DNA of 64,000 nucleotides, taken from the NCBI GenBank assembly GCA_018334015.1, contig JAGXTI010000040.1, positions 1 to 64,000 on the forward strand, read 5' to 3'. Every line of letters begins with the position of its first letter. Position 1 is the stretch's first letter. This DNA is from Silanimonas sp. (GTDB lineage Bacteria > Pseudomonadota > Gammaproteobacteria > Xanthomonadales > Xanthomonadaceae). Made by a program: the position numbers and the translations under genes. Below the pieces are notes generated by a model. The model was not told the DNA's origin. It was given only the letters and a program-made list of their open reading frames with translations, and ran no database searches. Below are positions 30,699-42,947 of the stretch, one piece after another.

Positions 30699-32528
30699 AT
30701 GAGCACCCCCGCACCGACCCTCGCGACCGAGCCACGCGGCGCCGAGACCGTGACGCCGCGCCAACGACTCAACTCGCTGCGCGGGCTGCTGCCCTTCCTC
30801 GCCCCGCACCGGCGCTTGCTGGCGGCCTGGTTCGGCGCTCTGGCGCTTTCCTCCGCCGCGACACTGTCGTTGCCGGTGGCGGTGAGGCACATGATCGACC
30901 AGGGTTTCTCGGCCGGCGGCGACATCGACCGCTGGTTCCTGCTGATGTTCGGTGTGGCCCTGCTGCTGGCCTTCGCCACCGCGCTGCGCTTCTACTTCGT
31001 TTCGATCCTGGGCGAACGCGTGCTGGCCGATCTGCGTGGCCGGCTCTACCGCCACCTGCTGGCACTCGACCAGCGCTTCTACGACCGCTCACGCTCGACC
31101 GAGCTGATGTCGCGCCTGTCGGCCGACACCGAACTGCTGCGCAGCGTGGTCGGCTCCAGCATGTCGGTGGCCTTGCGCAGCGTGGTCATCGTGGTCGGCA
31201 GTCTGGTGATGCTGGTGGTGACCAGCCCGACGCTGGCCAGCCTCGCGGTGATCGGCATTCCGCTCGCGGTGTTGCCGATCGTGCTGGGTGGCCGGCTCGT
31301 GCGTAAAGCCAGCGAACAGACCCAGGATCGCGTGGCCGAGGCCAATGCCCGCGCCGGCGAGACCCTGGGGGCCATGCACACCGTCCAGAGCTACGCCCGC
31401 GAGGCGCACGAATCGCGGCGCTTCGATGCCGCACTGCGTTCAACCCAACAGGCCGCGGCGCACCGCATTCGCATCCAGGCGATGCTCACCGCGGTGGCCA
31501 TCGTGCTGTTCTTCGGCGCCATCGTGCTGGTGCTCTGGAGCGGTGCGCAGGCGGTGATCGAGGGCCGCATGAGTGCTGGCGCGCTCGGCCAGTTCATGCT
31601 CTACGCCCTGATCGGTGCCGGCTCGGTGGGCGCCCTGGCCGAAGTCTGGAGCGAGGTGCAGCGCGCCGGTGGCGGCATGCAGCGGATCGCCGACCTGTTC
31701 GCCGAAAGCCCGGTGGTGGCCGCGCCGGCGGATCCTTTGCCGCTGCCGGTGCCGGTGCGTGGCGCGATCCGCTTCGAGGGCGTGCGCTTCGCCTACCCCT
31801 CGCGCCCGACCGACCCGGCCCTGCTGGATTTCAACCTCGATGTGCGACCCGGCGAGACCGTCGCCTTGGTCGGCCCATCCGGGGCGGGCAAGAGCACCGT
31901 GCTGCAACTGCTGCTGCGTTTCCACGACCCGCAGCAGGGGCGCATCACGCTGGACGGCATCGACCTGCGTGCGCTCGACCCGGCGGCGCTGCGCGGCAGC
32001 ATCGCTCTGGTGCCGCAGGATCCGATGATCTTCGCCGCCTCGGCCGCCGAGAACATCCGCTACGGTCGGCTCGAAGCCAGCGATGCCGAGGTGGAGCGCG
32101 CCGCAGCACTGGCCGAGGCCGACGAGTTCATCCGCACCCTGCCGCAGGGTTATGCCAGCGAACTGGGCGAACGCGGTGCCCGCCTCTCCGGCGGTCAACA
32201 GCAGCGCATCGCCATCGCCCGCGCCCTGCTGAAGGACGCGCCGCTGCTGCTGCTCGACGAAGCCACCTCGGCGCTTGACGCGCAAAGCGAGCACCTCATC
32301 CAGCAGGCGCTGGAGCAGCTGATGCGCGGCCGCACCACCCTGGTGATCGCCCACCGCCTCGCCACCGTGCTCAAGGCCGACCGTATCGTGGTGTTGGATG
32401 GCGGCCGCATCGTCGATGCCGGCAGCCATGCCGAACTGCTGGCCAAGGGCGGCTTGTACACCGAACTCGCACGCCTGCAGTTCGCCGCGCCGGCGGCCGC
32501 GGCGGCACCGGCCGTCCCCGTGCCCTGA
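30699..32528 (+). CDS. ABC exporter, fused permease-ATPase (MsbA/LmrA type)
   Basis: The 609-residue half-transporter has six transmembrane helices in the first 330 residues and a nucleotide-binding domain in the last 240. Walker A (GPSGAGKST), the Q-loop (VPQDPMIFAAS), the signature LSGGQQQRIAIARAL, Walker B (LLLLDEATSALD) and the switch histidine (IAHRLATV) are all intact, so a homodimer would be active. The family exports lipids, peptides or drugs; the cargo cannot be told. The chosen ATG begins the protein with a short polar leader before the first helix. Confidence 0.88.
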   Translation: MSTPAPTLATEPRGAETVTPRQRLNSLRGLLPFLAPHRRLLAAWFGALALSSAATLSLPVAVRHMIDQGFSAGGDIDRWFLLMFGVALLLAFATALRFYFVSILGERVLADLRGRLYRHLLALDQRFYDRSRSTELMSRLSADTELLRSVVGSSMSVALRSVVIVVGSLVMLVVTSPTLASLAVIGIPLAVLPIVLGGRLVRKASEQTQDRVAEANARAGETLGAMHTVQSYAREAHESRRFDAALRSTQQAAAHRIRIQAMLTAVAIVLFFGAIVLVLWSGAQAVIEGRMSAGALGQFMLYALIGAGSVGALAEVWSEVQRAGGGMQRIADLFAESPVVAAPADPLPLPVPVRGAIRFEGVRFAYPSRPTDPALLDFNLDVRPGETVALVGPSGAGKSTVLQLLLRFHDPQQGRITLDGIDLRALDPAALRGSIALVPQDPMIFAASAAENIRYGRLEASDAEVERAAALAEADEFIRTLPQGYASELGERGARLSGGQQQRIAIARALLKDAPLLLLDEATSALDAQSEHLIQQALEQLMRGRTTLVIAHRLATVLKADRIVVLDGGRIVDAGSHAELLAKGGLYTELARLQFAAPAAAAAPAVPVP

Positions 32529-32530
32529 TC

Positions 32531-33286
32531 TCAGGCCGGCGGCAAACGCAGGGCGCGCAACAGGCCCGGCAGCGGGGTGATGGCGGCGGCCATGTTGGCC
32601 AGCACCTCGTCGAGCGTGATGGTTTCAGCGCTCGGTGCGCGACCGGCGGCCCAGTTGGCGACGATCGCAAGGCAGGCGTAGTCGAGGCCGAGTTCGCGGG
32701 CGAGCGCGGCCTCCGGCATGCCGGTCATGCCGACCAGATCGCAGCCGTCGCGGCGCAGCCGCTCGATCTCGGCCCGGGTCTCCAGCCGCGGCCCCTGGGT
32801 GGCGCCGTAGCAGCCGCCGTCGACCACGGCCACGCCACTGGCTTTCGCGGCCTCGAGCAGCGCATGCCGCAAGGCGGGCGTGTAGGGCTCGCCGAAATCG
32901 ACGTGCAAAGGCTCGCCTTCGCCATCCCACAGGCTCAGGGTGCGGCCGTGGGTGTAGTCGATGAGCTGGTCGGGCAGACCGATGACACGCGGGCCCCAGT
33001 CCGGTGTGATGCCGCCCACCGAGTTCACCGCCACGATGCGGGTCGCGCCGATCGATTGCAGCGCCCACAGGTTGGCACGGTAGTTGATGCGATGCGGCGG
33101 CATCGCGTGGCCCTCGCCGTGGCGGGCCAGAAAGGCGATGCGGTGCGGCCCGAAGCCCCCCACCCGCAGGGGCGCCGAAGGACTGCCGTAGGGGGTTTCG
33201 ATGCGGTGGCTCTGCACGCCTTCGAGTTCGGCGAGCTGGTACAGGCCGGTGCCACCGATCACGGCGAAGTCGATGCCTGCGTTCAC
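32531..33286 (-). CDS. S-methyl-5'-thioinosine phosphorylase
   Basis: This is a purine nucleoside phosphorylase of the MTAP/PNP family. The 251-residue product has the opening FAVIGGTGLYQL, the phosphate site ARHGEGH, GATQGPRLETRAE and the methionine/substrate loop GMTGMPEAALARELGL. The family member in Pseudomonas acts on S-methyl-5'-thioinosine, giving hypoxanthine and methylthioribose-1-phosphate. I assign that specificity by overall resemblance; an MTA phosphorylase is the alternative. It starts at GTG, overlapping the hpt stop by 4 nt. Confidence 0.82.
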   Translation of the reverse strand: MNAGIDFAVIGGTGLYQLAELEGVQSHRIETPYGSPSAPLRVGGFGPHRIAFLARHGEGHAMPPHRINYRANLWALQSIGATRIVAVNSVGGITPDWGPRVIGLPDQLIDYTHGRTLSLWDGEGEPLHVDFGEPYTPALRHALLEAAKASGVAVVDGGCYGATQGPRLETRAEIERLRRDGCDLVGMTGMPEAALARELGLDYACLAIVANWAAGRAPSAETITLDEVLANMAAAITPLPGLLRALRLPPA

Positions 33287-33840
33287 GGCTGGGGGGTCCA
33301 GGCGTAGATGGCCGGCAGGTTGCGGCCCTGCTCGTAGAAGTCCATGCCGTAGCCGTAGACATAGAAATCCGGCACCTCAAGACCCACATGCTCGGCATGG
33401 GCACCGGGCGCACAGCGATGGTGGCGTTTGCGGCAGAGCACGGCCACCCGCACATCGATGGCGCCCTGATCGCGGCACCACTGGGTGACTCCGACCAGGG
33501 TGTTGCCCTCGTCGAGAATGTCGTCCACCACCAGTACGCGCCGGCCTTTCAGCGAAATCTGCGGGCGATGCAGCCAGACCAGCTTTTCGCCGCTGGTCTT
33601 GCCGCGGTAGCGGGTGGCGTGCAGGTAGTCGAACTCGAAATCGATGCCCGATTCCAGGGCCAGACCGCTGGCGAACAGCATGCCGCCGTTCATCACCGTG
33701 AGGAACAGCGGCGGTGCCAGTTCGCGGCCGTATTCGCTGCGCAGTTCTTCGGCGATGCGGACGATGGCACGCTGGATGGCGGCACGGTCGTGGACGATGC
33801 GCGACTCGCGCAGGGCGTCGGCCAGCCTGGGGGTGCTCAT
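33283..33840 (-). CDS. hpt: hypoxanthine-guanine phosphoribosyltransferase
   Basis: HGPRT recycles hypoxanthine and guanine to IMP and GMP with PRPP. The 185-residue product shows the PRPP-binding motif VLVVDDILDEGNTLVGV (about residues 100-116), the flexible loop region YLHATRYRGKTSGE, and the C-terminal purine-specificity segment VPDFYVYGYGMDF. It lies between nagZ and the MTIP gene with 4-bp overlaps on both sides, so its hypoxanthine substrate is the expected product of its neighbour. Confidence 0.92.
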   Translation of the reverse strand: MSTPRLADALRESRIVHDRAAIQRAIVRIAEELRSEYGRELAPPLFLTVMNGGMLFASGLALESGIDFEFDYLHATRYRGKTSGEKLVWLHRPQISLKGRRVLVVDDILDEGNTLVGVTQWCRDQGAIDVRVAVLCRKRHHRCAPGAHAEHVGLEVPDFYVYGYGMDFYEQGRNLPAIYAWTPQP

Positions 33841-34847
33841 GCGTAAGACTCCAGGCCGGCGAGAGCCTGCTGGATGGCGGGTCGGCGGGCATCGGTCTGC
33901 AAGCCCGGCCAGGCGATGTGGCCACGACCACGCAGGATATCGAAACGGCCGGGCGTGATCGTGGCGGCTCGCACATCCATGGCGGCGAGGCTGTCGGCGA
34001 CCAGGGCCGGGGCACAGACCAGCACCGCATCGCAACCGGCATCGAGGTGAGTGTCGATGCGTTGCTTGACGCCACCGATCGACTCGGCGGCCGCCATGCC
34101 GATGTCGTCGGAGATCACCACCCCACAGAAACCGAACCGCCCGCGCAGGATCGGCCCCAGCCAGCGCGGCGAACAACCGGCCGGTTCAGGCGCAACGGCG
34201 GGGTAGCGGACGTGGGCCAGCATCACCGCCTCGGCCCCGGCTTCGATGCCGGCGACGAAGGGCACAAGGTCCTCGCGCTCCAGCACATCCAGCGGACGCG
34301 GGTCGATGGCTTCATCGAAGTGCGTGTCCTCGAGCACCGAGCCGTGGCCCGGAAAATGCTTGAGCGTGGCCGCCATGCCGGCGGCGTGCATGCCCTGCAC
34401 GTAGGCCCGGGTGAAGGCCGCGACCACCTGCGGGTCGGCATGGAAGGCGCGCTCGCCGATGGCACGGTTGCCGCGGCCGAGATCGACCACCGGCGCGAAA
34501 CTCAGGTCGAGCCCGATCGCTCGGATCTCGCTGGCCATCAGCCAGGCGTGCTCGAAGGCCAGGCGCAGCGCGGCGCCGGGATCGCGCCCGTGCAGCAGGC
34601 CGAGCGGCGAGAGCGCCGGCAGGCGGGTGAAGCCCTCGATGAAGCGCTGCACCGGCCCGCCCTCCTGGTCGACGCAGAGCAGTTGCGGACGTGGCGCGGC
34701 GGCACGGATGGCGGCTGCCAGTTCGGTCACCTGCTGCCGCGAGGCGAAGTTGCGCCGGAACAGGATGACGCCCGCCACCGCAGGATGCTGCAGCCAGCCA
34801 TGCTCCTCGTTCGACAACTCGTGGCCAGCCACACCGATGATCAGCAT
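33837..34847 (-). CDS. nagZ: beta-N-acetylhexosaminidase NagZ
   Basis: NagZ is the cytoplasmic GH3 enzyme that removes GlcNAc from anhydromuropeptides during peptidoglycan recycling. The 336-residue product shows the family signatures: [19 protein letters not shown] (the catalytic-histidine loop) and the nucleophile region [14 protein letters not shown] 34847 is the usual N-terminus ([11 protein letters not shown]). The longer frame upstream reads into tRNA-Pro and is rejected. The gene begins 50 bp after tRNA-Pro and may be read from the tRNA promoter. Confidence 0.95.
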   Translation of the reverse strand: MLIIGVAGHELSNEEHGWLQHPAVAGVILFRRNFASRQQVTELAAAIRAAAPRPQLLCVDQEGGPVQRFIEGFTRLPALSPLGLLHGRDPGAALRLAFEHAWLMASEIRAIGLDLSFAPVVDLGRGNRAIGERAFHADPQVVAAFTRAYVQGMHAAGMAATLKHFPGHGSVLEDTHFDEAIDPRPLDVLEREDLVPFVAGIEAGAEAVMLAHVRYPAVAPEPAGCSPRWLGPILRGRFGFCGVVISDDIGMAAAESIGGVKQRIDTHLDAGCDAVLVCAPALVADSLAAMDVRAATITPGRFDILRGRGHIAWPGLQTDARRPAIQQALAGLESYA

Positions 34848-34897
34848 TGCGCCTGCGATGCCCGGCTTGTTCGAGATCAGGGACTTGCGTCGTGAAT

Positions 34898-34974
34898 TGG
34901 TCGGGACGGCGGGATTCGAACCCACGACCCTTTGCCCCCCAGGCAAATGCGCTACCAGGCTGCGCTACGCCCCG
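34898..34974 (-). tRNA. tRNA-Pro(GGG)
   Basis: A 77-nt minus-strand cloverleaf. The acceptor CGGGGCG pairs with CGTCCCG, including one G:U. The anticodon stem TTTGC/GCAAA encloses CTGGGGG, with anticodon GGG. The T-loop TTCGAAT is present and CCA is encoded. A TATACT -10 element lies upstream at 35014-35019 (minus strand), without a clear -35. Confidence 0.96.
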
Positions 34975-35053
34975 ACCGAAGAAGGGCTCGCTGCTTCCAC
35001 AGCGAGGCCACGCAGTATAACCGAGGCGCGGGCCGGATGACCATGGTCGCACC

Positions 35054-35449
35054 TCAGCGGCGCAGCAATTCCAGCAGCGCCTCCAGTTCCTCGCGGATCG
35101 ACGCGAGCAGCTGCGCATCGGCCGGTGCATCGGCGGCGCTGGCGGTCGGACCACTGCGGGCGAGGGCGGCCGAGGCCTGTTTTTCGGTCTCGATGCGCAG
35201 GCGCGCACCGCCGATGGTGTAACCCTCCTCGTAGAGCAGGCCGCGGATCTGGCGGATCACCAGCACGTCCTGGCGCTGGTAGTAGCGCCGGTTGCCGCGC
35301 CGCTTGACCGGCTTGAGTGTCGGGAACTCGGTTTCCCAGTAACGCAGCACGTGCGGTTTGACGTCGCAAAGCTCGGCCACCTCACCGATGGTGAAGTAGC
35401 GTTTCGCCGGGATCGGCGGCAGCTCGCGGTTACTGCCCGGGTCCAGCAT
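35054..35449 (-). CDS. MerR-family transcriptional regulator
   Basis: The 131-residue product has an N-terminal winged helix-turn-helix of the MerR type ([20 protein letters not shown], then [20 protein letters not shown]), followed by a short variable tail rich in Ala and Glu. No effector-binding cysteines are present. This small MerR-like gene is found downstream of ihfA in many gammaproteobacteria, and its function is not established. Its start lies 20 bp inside the end of ihfA, pointing to coupling with the pheST-ihfA transcript. Confidence 0.9.
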   Translation of the reverse strand: MLDPGSNRELPPIPAKRYFTIGEVAELCDVKPHVLRYWETEFPTLKPVKRRGNRRYYQRQDVLVIRQIRGLLYEEGYTIGGARLRIETEKQASAALARSGPTASAADAPADAQLLASIREELEALLELLRR

Positions 35450-35729
35450 AGGCGTCCACGCGCTCCTTCAGTTTCTGCCCGGGCCGGAAGGTGACCACGG
35501 TGCGGGCAAGGATCGGGATGGCCTCGCCGGTCTTCGGGTTGCGACCGGGACGCTGGTTCTTGCGGCGCAGGTCGAAGTTGCCGAATCCGGAGAGTTTGAC
35601 CTGCCGCCCCTGCTCCAGCGAACCCCGCAGGGCGTCGAAAAAAGCATCGACGAACTCCTTGGCCTCACGCTTGTTGAGGCCAACCTCGTCGAACAGTCGT
35701 TCGGCCATTTCGGCCTTGGTCAGTGCCAC
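35430..35729 (-). CDS. ihfA: integration host factor alpha subunit
   Basis: IhfA pairs with IhfB to bend DNA at specific sites, affecting transcription, recombination and replication. The 99-residue product has the DNABII fold: the opening [20 protein letters not shown], and the beta-arm segment [17 protein letters not shown] with the intercalating proline in RPGRNP. The start is GTG, preceded by GGAGGG. It follows pheT by 12 bp, the usual pheST-ihfA arrangement. Confidence 0.96.
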   Translation of the reverse strand: MALTKAEMAERLFDEVGLNKREAKEFVDAFFDALRGSLEQGRQVKLSGFGNFDLRRKNQRPGRNPKTGEAIPILARTVVTFRPGQKLKERVDAYAGPGQ

Positions 35730-35741
35730 GCGCCCTCCCGA

Positions 35742-39267
<3,526 letters not shown>

Positions 39268-39304
39268 CAGGCCACGCCGAGGCGTCGCCGATGCAGTGTC
39301 CGCT

Positions 39305-39664
39305 TTAGGCCGCGAGAGCGCGCTTAGCCTGCTCCGACACCGCGGTAAACGCGGCGGCGTCGTGGATGGCGAGATCCGCCAGGGCCTTGCGGTCCAGCGT
39401 GATGTTGGCTTTCTTCAGGCCGTTCATCAGGCGGCTGTAGCTCAGGCCGTTGATGCGGGCCGCCGCATTGATGCGGACGATCCACAGCGAACGGAAATCG
39501 CGCTTCTTGCGCTTGCGGCCGATGTAGGCGTACTGCAGGGCCTTGGTGACGGCCTGCTTGGCGACGCGGAACACCTTGCGGCGGGCGTTGTAGTAGCCCT
39601 TCGCCTGAGCGATAACTTTCTTGTGGCGGCGGCGCGCCGTGACACCACGCTTGACTCGTGCCAT
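39305..39664 (-). CDS. rplT: 50S ribosomal protein L20
   Basis: The 119-residue product is standard bacterial L20: an Arg/Lys-rich N-terminal extension ([20 protein letters not shown]) and a globular C-terminal domain ([32 protein letters not shown]). L20 is essential for early 50S assembly and in several bacteria represses translation of its own operon by binding the mRNA. It follows rpmI by 13 bp. Confidence 0.98.
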   Translation of the reverse strand: MARVKRGVTARRRHKKVIAQAKGYYNARRKVFRVAKQAVTKALQYAYIGRKRKKRDFRSLWIVRINAAARINGLSYSRLMNGLKKANITLDRKALADLAIHDAAAFTAVSEQAKRALAA

Positions 39665-39677
39665 GGGTCAGTCCTCC

Positions 39678-39875
39678 TCAGAGATAGGGCAGCATGCGGT
39701 CCAGACGGCCCGCATCCTCGGCACGAACATGGTTCGTCTGCCGCAGGTTGCGCTTCCGCTTGGTCGCCTTCTTGGTGAGGATGTGGCTGCGGTTGGCGTG
39801 GCCGCACTTGTACTTGCCAGAAGCCGTCTTGCGGAAGCGCTTGGCGGCCGCCCGGTTGGTCTTGATCTTGGGCAT
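39678..39875 (-). CDS. rpmI: 50S ribosomal protein L35
   Basis: The 65-residue product is L35, with the conserved opening [20 protein letters not shown], the middle [19 protein letters not shown] and the end RLDRMLPYL. The longer frame upstream is unrelated in character, and MPKIKTN is the family start. GAAAGGA precedes the ATG at about 8 nt. It is first in the rpmI-rplT pair. Confidence 0.97.
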
Positions 39876-40061
39876 AACGGGTCCTTTCGGGGGTTTTTTG
39901 ACTGGCCGGGCGACGGCGTGAACCGTGCTTTCCTTCCTGCCCGGACCGGCGGTGTCCGGGCCACGCTCGACGCGCGGCTCCGGGGGATCCTCAGGCCTTT
40001 CGTTGCCGATGGCTGGACGCCGATCGACCCCGGAAAACCTCCCGCAACGCGGGAATCGCGG

Positions 40062-40091
40062 ATTATGAAGCAAAAACGCCCGCCGTGGCAA
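40062..40091 (-). promoter_or_regulatory. sigma70-type promoter for rpmI-rplT
   Basis: On the minus strand TTGCCA (40091-40086), an 18-bp spacer and CATAAT (40067-40062) each match consensus at five of six positions. The -35 lies within the loop of the terminator that follows infC. Transcription would start near 40055 and give a leader of about 180 nt before rpmI, containing GC-rich inverted repeats such as CCCGGAC/GTCCGGG. Confidence 0.65.
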
Positions 40092-40100
40092 GGCGGGCGT
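40071..40100 (-). terminator. intrinsic terminator after infC
   Basis: On the minus strand a perfect 9-bp stem ACGCCCGCC/GGCGGGCGT (40100-40092 with 40084-40076, 7-nt loop) runs into TTTTTG. It lies 47 bp after the infC stop and would separate thrS-infC from rpmI-rplT. Confidence 0.8.
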
Positions 40101-40146
40101 ACCGCGTTCAGCGCCGACCGGGGCGCAAGCACCCGCTGCAGGGGCC

Positions 40147-40668
40147 TCAGATCTTCTTCTTCGGCGCCAGCATCATGACCATCTGCCGGCCTTCGAGGCG
40201 GGGCCGCGACTCGACGATCACTTCCTCGCGGAGGTCGTTCTCGATCTTGGCGGCCATCGCGATACCGAGTTCCTGGTGGCTCATCTCGCGGCCACGGAAG
40301 CGGATGTTGATCTTCACTCGGTCGCCGTCCTCGAGGAAGCGGCGGATGTTGCGCAGCTTGACCTCGTAATCACCGACGTCGGTGGTCGGCCGGAACTTCA
40401 GTTCCTTGATCTCGACCTGCTTCTGCTTCTTCTTCGCCGCCGAGGCTTTTTTCTGCATCTCGAAGCGGAACTTGCCGAAATCCATGATCCGGCAGACCGG
40501 CGGGTCGACGTTGGGCTGGATCTCGACCAGATCGAGGCCCAGATCCTCGGCCATCCGAAGCGCTTCATCGCGCGAGAGGACGCCGACGTTTTCACCTTCG
40601 GCACCGATCACACGGACGCGCGGCACGCGGATTTCGAGGTTCTTGCGGTTGGGTTTTTCAGTGCTGAT
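40147..40668 (-). CDS. infC: translation initiation factor IF-3
   Basis: IF-3 checks start-codon pairing and keeps 30S subunits apart. The conserved N-terminus ([20 protein letters not shown]) is encoded upstream of the first ATG/GTG-type start at 40626. Reading that frame back reaches ATC at 40668, with GGAG 8 nt before it, so AUC is the likely start and the product is 173 residues. Non-canonical infC starts are known: IF-3 then limits its own synthesis by rejecting the codon. The C-terminal domain segments [13 protein letters not shown] and [18 protein letters not shown] are intact. Confidence 0.93.
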   Translation of the reverse strand: MSTEKPNRKNLEIRVPRVRVIGAEGENVGVLSRDEALRMAEDLGLDLVEIQPNVDPPVCRIMDFGKFRFEMQKKASAAKKKQKQVEIKELKFRPTTDVGDYEVKLRNIRRFLEDGDRVKINIRFRGREMSHQELGIAMAAKIENDLREEVIVESRPRLEGRQMVMMLAPKKKI

Positions 40669-40701
40669 GGGGCAGTCTCCGGGGGTGTGGGGGTCCGTCG
40701 A

Positions 40702-42609
40702 TCAGGCGACGGGGCCGTTCTCGGCGGCAAGCTTGGCGGCGAACGCCTCGAGCGGCATCGAGCCGAGGTCGAGGCCTTCGCGGGTGCGTACCGCGATGGT
40801 GCCGGTTTCGCGTTCGCGATCACCCACGACCAGGAGGTACGGCACTTTTTGCAGCGTGTGCTCGCGGATCTTATAGCCGATCTTCTCGTTCCGCAAATCG
40901 GATTCGACCCGGAAGCCTTGATTCATAAGGGTTTTCCGCACTTCGGCGACGTAATCGGCCTGAGCATCGGTGATGTTCATCACCACCGCCTGCACCGGGG
41001 CCAGCCAGACCGGGAAGGCGCCGGCATGGTTTTCGATCAGGATGCCGATGAAACGCTCCATCGAACCGACGATGGCCCGGTGCAGCATGACCGGGTGGCG
41101 CTTGGTGGACGTCTCGTCGACGTACTCGGCGCCGAGCCGCTGCGGCATCATGAAATCGACCTGCATGGTGCCGACCTGCCAGCCGCGGCCGATCGAATCG
41201 CGCATGTGGTACTCGATCTTCGGGCCATAGAAGGCGCCTTCGCCGGGCAATTCCTCCCACTGCACGCCAGCGGCGCGAAGGGCTGCTCTGAGGGCATTTT
41301 CGGCCTTGTCCCAGGTGGCGTCGTCGCCGAGCCGTGACTCCGGGCGCAGGGCGATCTTCATGGCGATCTCGCTGAAGCCGAAGTCGGCGTAGACCTTCAT
41401 CGCCTGCTGGTGGAAGGCGGTGACCTCGGCCTCGATCTGCTCCTCGGTGCAGAAGACATGGCCGTCGTCCTGGGTGAAGCCGCGCACCCGCATGATGCCG
41501 TGCAGCGCGCCCGAGGGCTCGTTGCGGTGGCAGGCGCCGAATTCGCCGTAGCGGATCGGCAGGTCGCGGTAGCTGTGGAGCCCTTGGTTGAAGACCTGCA
41601 CGTGGCCCGGGCAGTTCATCGGCTTCAGCGCATAGGTGCGCTTCTCCGATTCGGTGAAGAACATGTTGTTCTGGTAGTTGTCCCAGTGGCCGGACTTCTT
41701 CCAGAGCGTGACATCGAGCACCTGCGGGCAGCGCACTTCCTGGTAGCCGGAATCGCGGTAGACGCGGCGCATGTACTGCTCGACCACCTGCCACAGGCGC
41801 CAGCCCTTCGGGTGCCAGAACACCAGGCCCGGCCCCTCCTCCTGCACATGGAACAGGCTCTGCGCCTTGCCGATCTTGCGGTGGTCGCGCTTCTCGGCTT
41901 CTTCGAGCTGGGTGAGGTAGGCCTTCAGGTCCTTGTCGTTCAACCAGGCCGTACCGTAGATGCGCGAGAGCATCGGGTTGTTCGAATCGCCGCGCCAGTA
42001 GGCGCCGGCCACCTTCATCAGCTTGAAGGCGCGCAGCTTGCCGGTGTTGGGCACGTGCGGGCCACGGCAGAGGTCGGTGAACTCGCCCTGCGAGTACAGC
42101 GAGAGGTCCTCGCCGGCCGGGATCGATTCGATGATCTCGGCCTTGAAATGCTCGCCCAGGCCACGGAAGAAGGCGATGGCTTCGTCGCGCGATTTGACCG
42201 TGCGCGCCACCGGCAGCTGCTCGGCGACGATCTTGGCCATCTCGGCTTCGATCTTCGGCAGATCGTCCGTGGTGAAGGGCCGCTCGAAGGCGAAGTCGTA
42301 GTAGAAGCCCTTGTCGATCACCGGGCCGATGGTGACCTGCGCGCCCGGGTACAGGCGCTGCACGGCCTGCGCCAGCAGGTGGGCGGTGGAATGACGGAGC
42401 ACGTCGAGCGCGTCGGCGTGCTTCTCGGTGACGATCTCGAGCGCGGCATCGGCCTGCAACGGGAAGCTGGCATCGACCAGCCGGCCGTCGACCTTGCCGG
42501 CCAGGGTGGCCTTGGCGAGGCCCGCGCCGATGCTGGCGGCAACCTCGGCGACCGTGGTGCCGGCCTCGTACTGGCGCTGCGATCCGTCGGGGAGCGTGAT
42601 GGCGATCAT
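40702..42609 (-). CDS. thrS: threonyl-tRNA synthetase
   Basis: The 635-residue class II synthetase has an N-terminal TGS domain ([20 protein letters not shown]), the editing domain with [10 protein letters not shown], and the catalytic core. The core includes motif 2 ([20 protein letters not shown]) and the zinc ligands C in [10 protein letters not shown] plus later histidines. A C-terminal anticodon-binding domain follows. The frame extends 19 codons further upstream through a hairpin-U-tract; MIAITLPDG is the usual start. infC follows after 33 bp. Confidence 0.96.
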   Translation of the reverse strand: MIAITLPDGSQRQYEAGTTVAEVAASIGAGLAKATLAGKVDGRLVDASFPLQADAALEIVTEKHADALDVLRHSTAHLLAQAVQRLYPGAQVTIGPVIDKGFYYDFAFERPFTTDDLPKIEAEMAKIVAEQLPVARTVKSRDEAIAFFRGLGEHFKAEIIESIPAGEDLSLYSQGEFTDLCRGPHVPNTGKLRAFKLMKVAGAYWRGDSNNPMLSRIYGTAWLNDKDLKAYLTQLEEAEKRDHRKIGKAQSLFHVQEEGPGLVFWHPKGWRLWQVVEQYMRRVYRDSGYQEVRCPQVLDVTLWKKSGHWDNYQNNMFFTESEKRTYALKPMNCPGHVQVFNQGLHSYRDLPIRYGEFGACHRNEPSGALHGIMRVRGFTQDDGHVFCTEEQIEAEVTAFHQQAMKVYADFGFSEIAMKIALRPESRLGDDATWDKAENALRAALRAAGVQWEELPGEGAFYGPKIEYHMRDSIGRGWQVGTMQVDFMMPQRLGAEYVDETSTKRHPVMLHRAIVGSMERFIGILIENHAGAFPVWLAPVQAVVMNITDAQADYVAEVRKTLMNQGFRVESDLRNEKIGYKIREHTLQKVPYLLVVGDRERETGTIAVRTREGLDLGSMPLEAFAAKLAAENGPVA

Positions 42610-42626
42610 GGTGGGGACTTCTGTGC

Positions 42627-42657
42627 AAAAAGAAAAAGGGCGCAAACGCGCCCTTTT
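42627..42657 (-). terminator. intrinsic terminator/attenuator immediately before thrS
   Basis: On the minus strand a 10-bp stem AAAAGGGCGC/GCGCCCTTTT (42657-42648 with 42643-42634, 4-nt loop) is followed by TTTTTCTTTTT. Only 17 nt separate the end of the T-run from the thrS ATG, too few for a promoter, so thrS must be transcribed by read-through. Confidence 0.85.
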
Positions 42658-42761
42658 CGACCACAAACCGAGAGGACGACGCGGAGAATCAGGAGTGGGG
42701 TCCGTTGCGCGTCATGGTGATCGTGTTCGTTCGAACTACGCCTCTCGAGTTTCGACATGTT

Positions 42762-42836
42762 TGGTGGGCGGTACAGGGTTCGAACCTGTGACCCCTACCA
42801 TGTCAAGGTAGTGCTCTACCACTGAGCTAACCGCCC
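42762..42836 (-). tRNA. tRNA-Val(GAC)
   Basis: A 75-nt minus-strand cloverleaf. The acceptor GGGCGGT pairs perfectly with ACCGCCC. The anticodon stem CTACC/GGTAG encloses TTGACAT, with anticodon GAC. The T-loop TTCGAAC is present and CCA is encoded. Confidence 0.96.
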
Positions 42837-42870
42837 GCGCCGCGCCAGTGAAGCAACGGCCGAGTTGAGA

Positions 42871-42899
42871 ACTATACCGGGGCCGGCGGGGCTGGGCAA
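42871..42899 (-). promoter_or_regulatory. sigma70-type promoter of tRNA-Val
   Basis: On the minus strand TTGCCC (42899-42894), a 17-bp spacer and TATAGT (42876-42871) lie 34 bp upstream of the mature tRNA. This is the only good promoter I see upstream of thrS. Confidence 0.65.
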
Positions 42900-42947
42900 G
42901 CCTGCGGCCACGCGGCTGAAGGCAGGGGCAAGGCGCGCCGGAGCCGC

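Noticed and set aside
42658-42761. Thr-rich leader peptide for thrS
   Set aside because: The four Thr codons are in frame with a stop, but no ATG, GTG or TTG precedes them in that frame. The only ATG gives an 8-residue peptide with one Thr. It is kept only as a remark in the attenuator finding.
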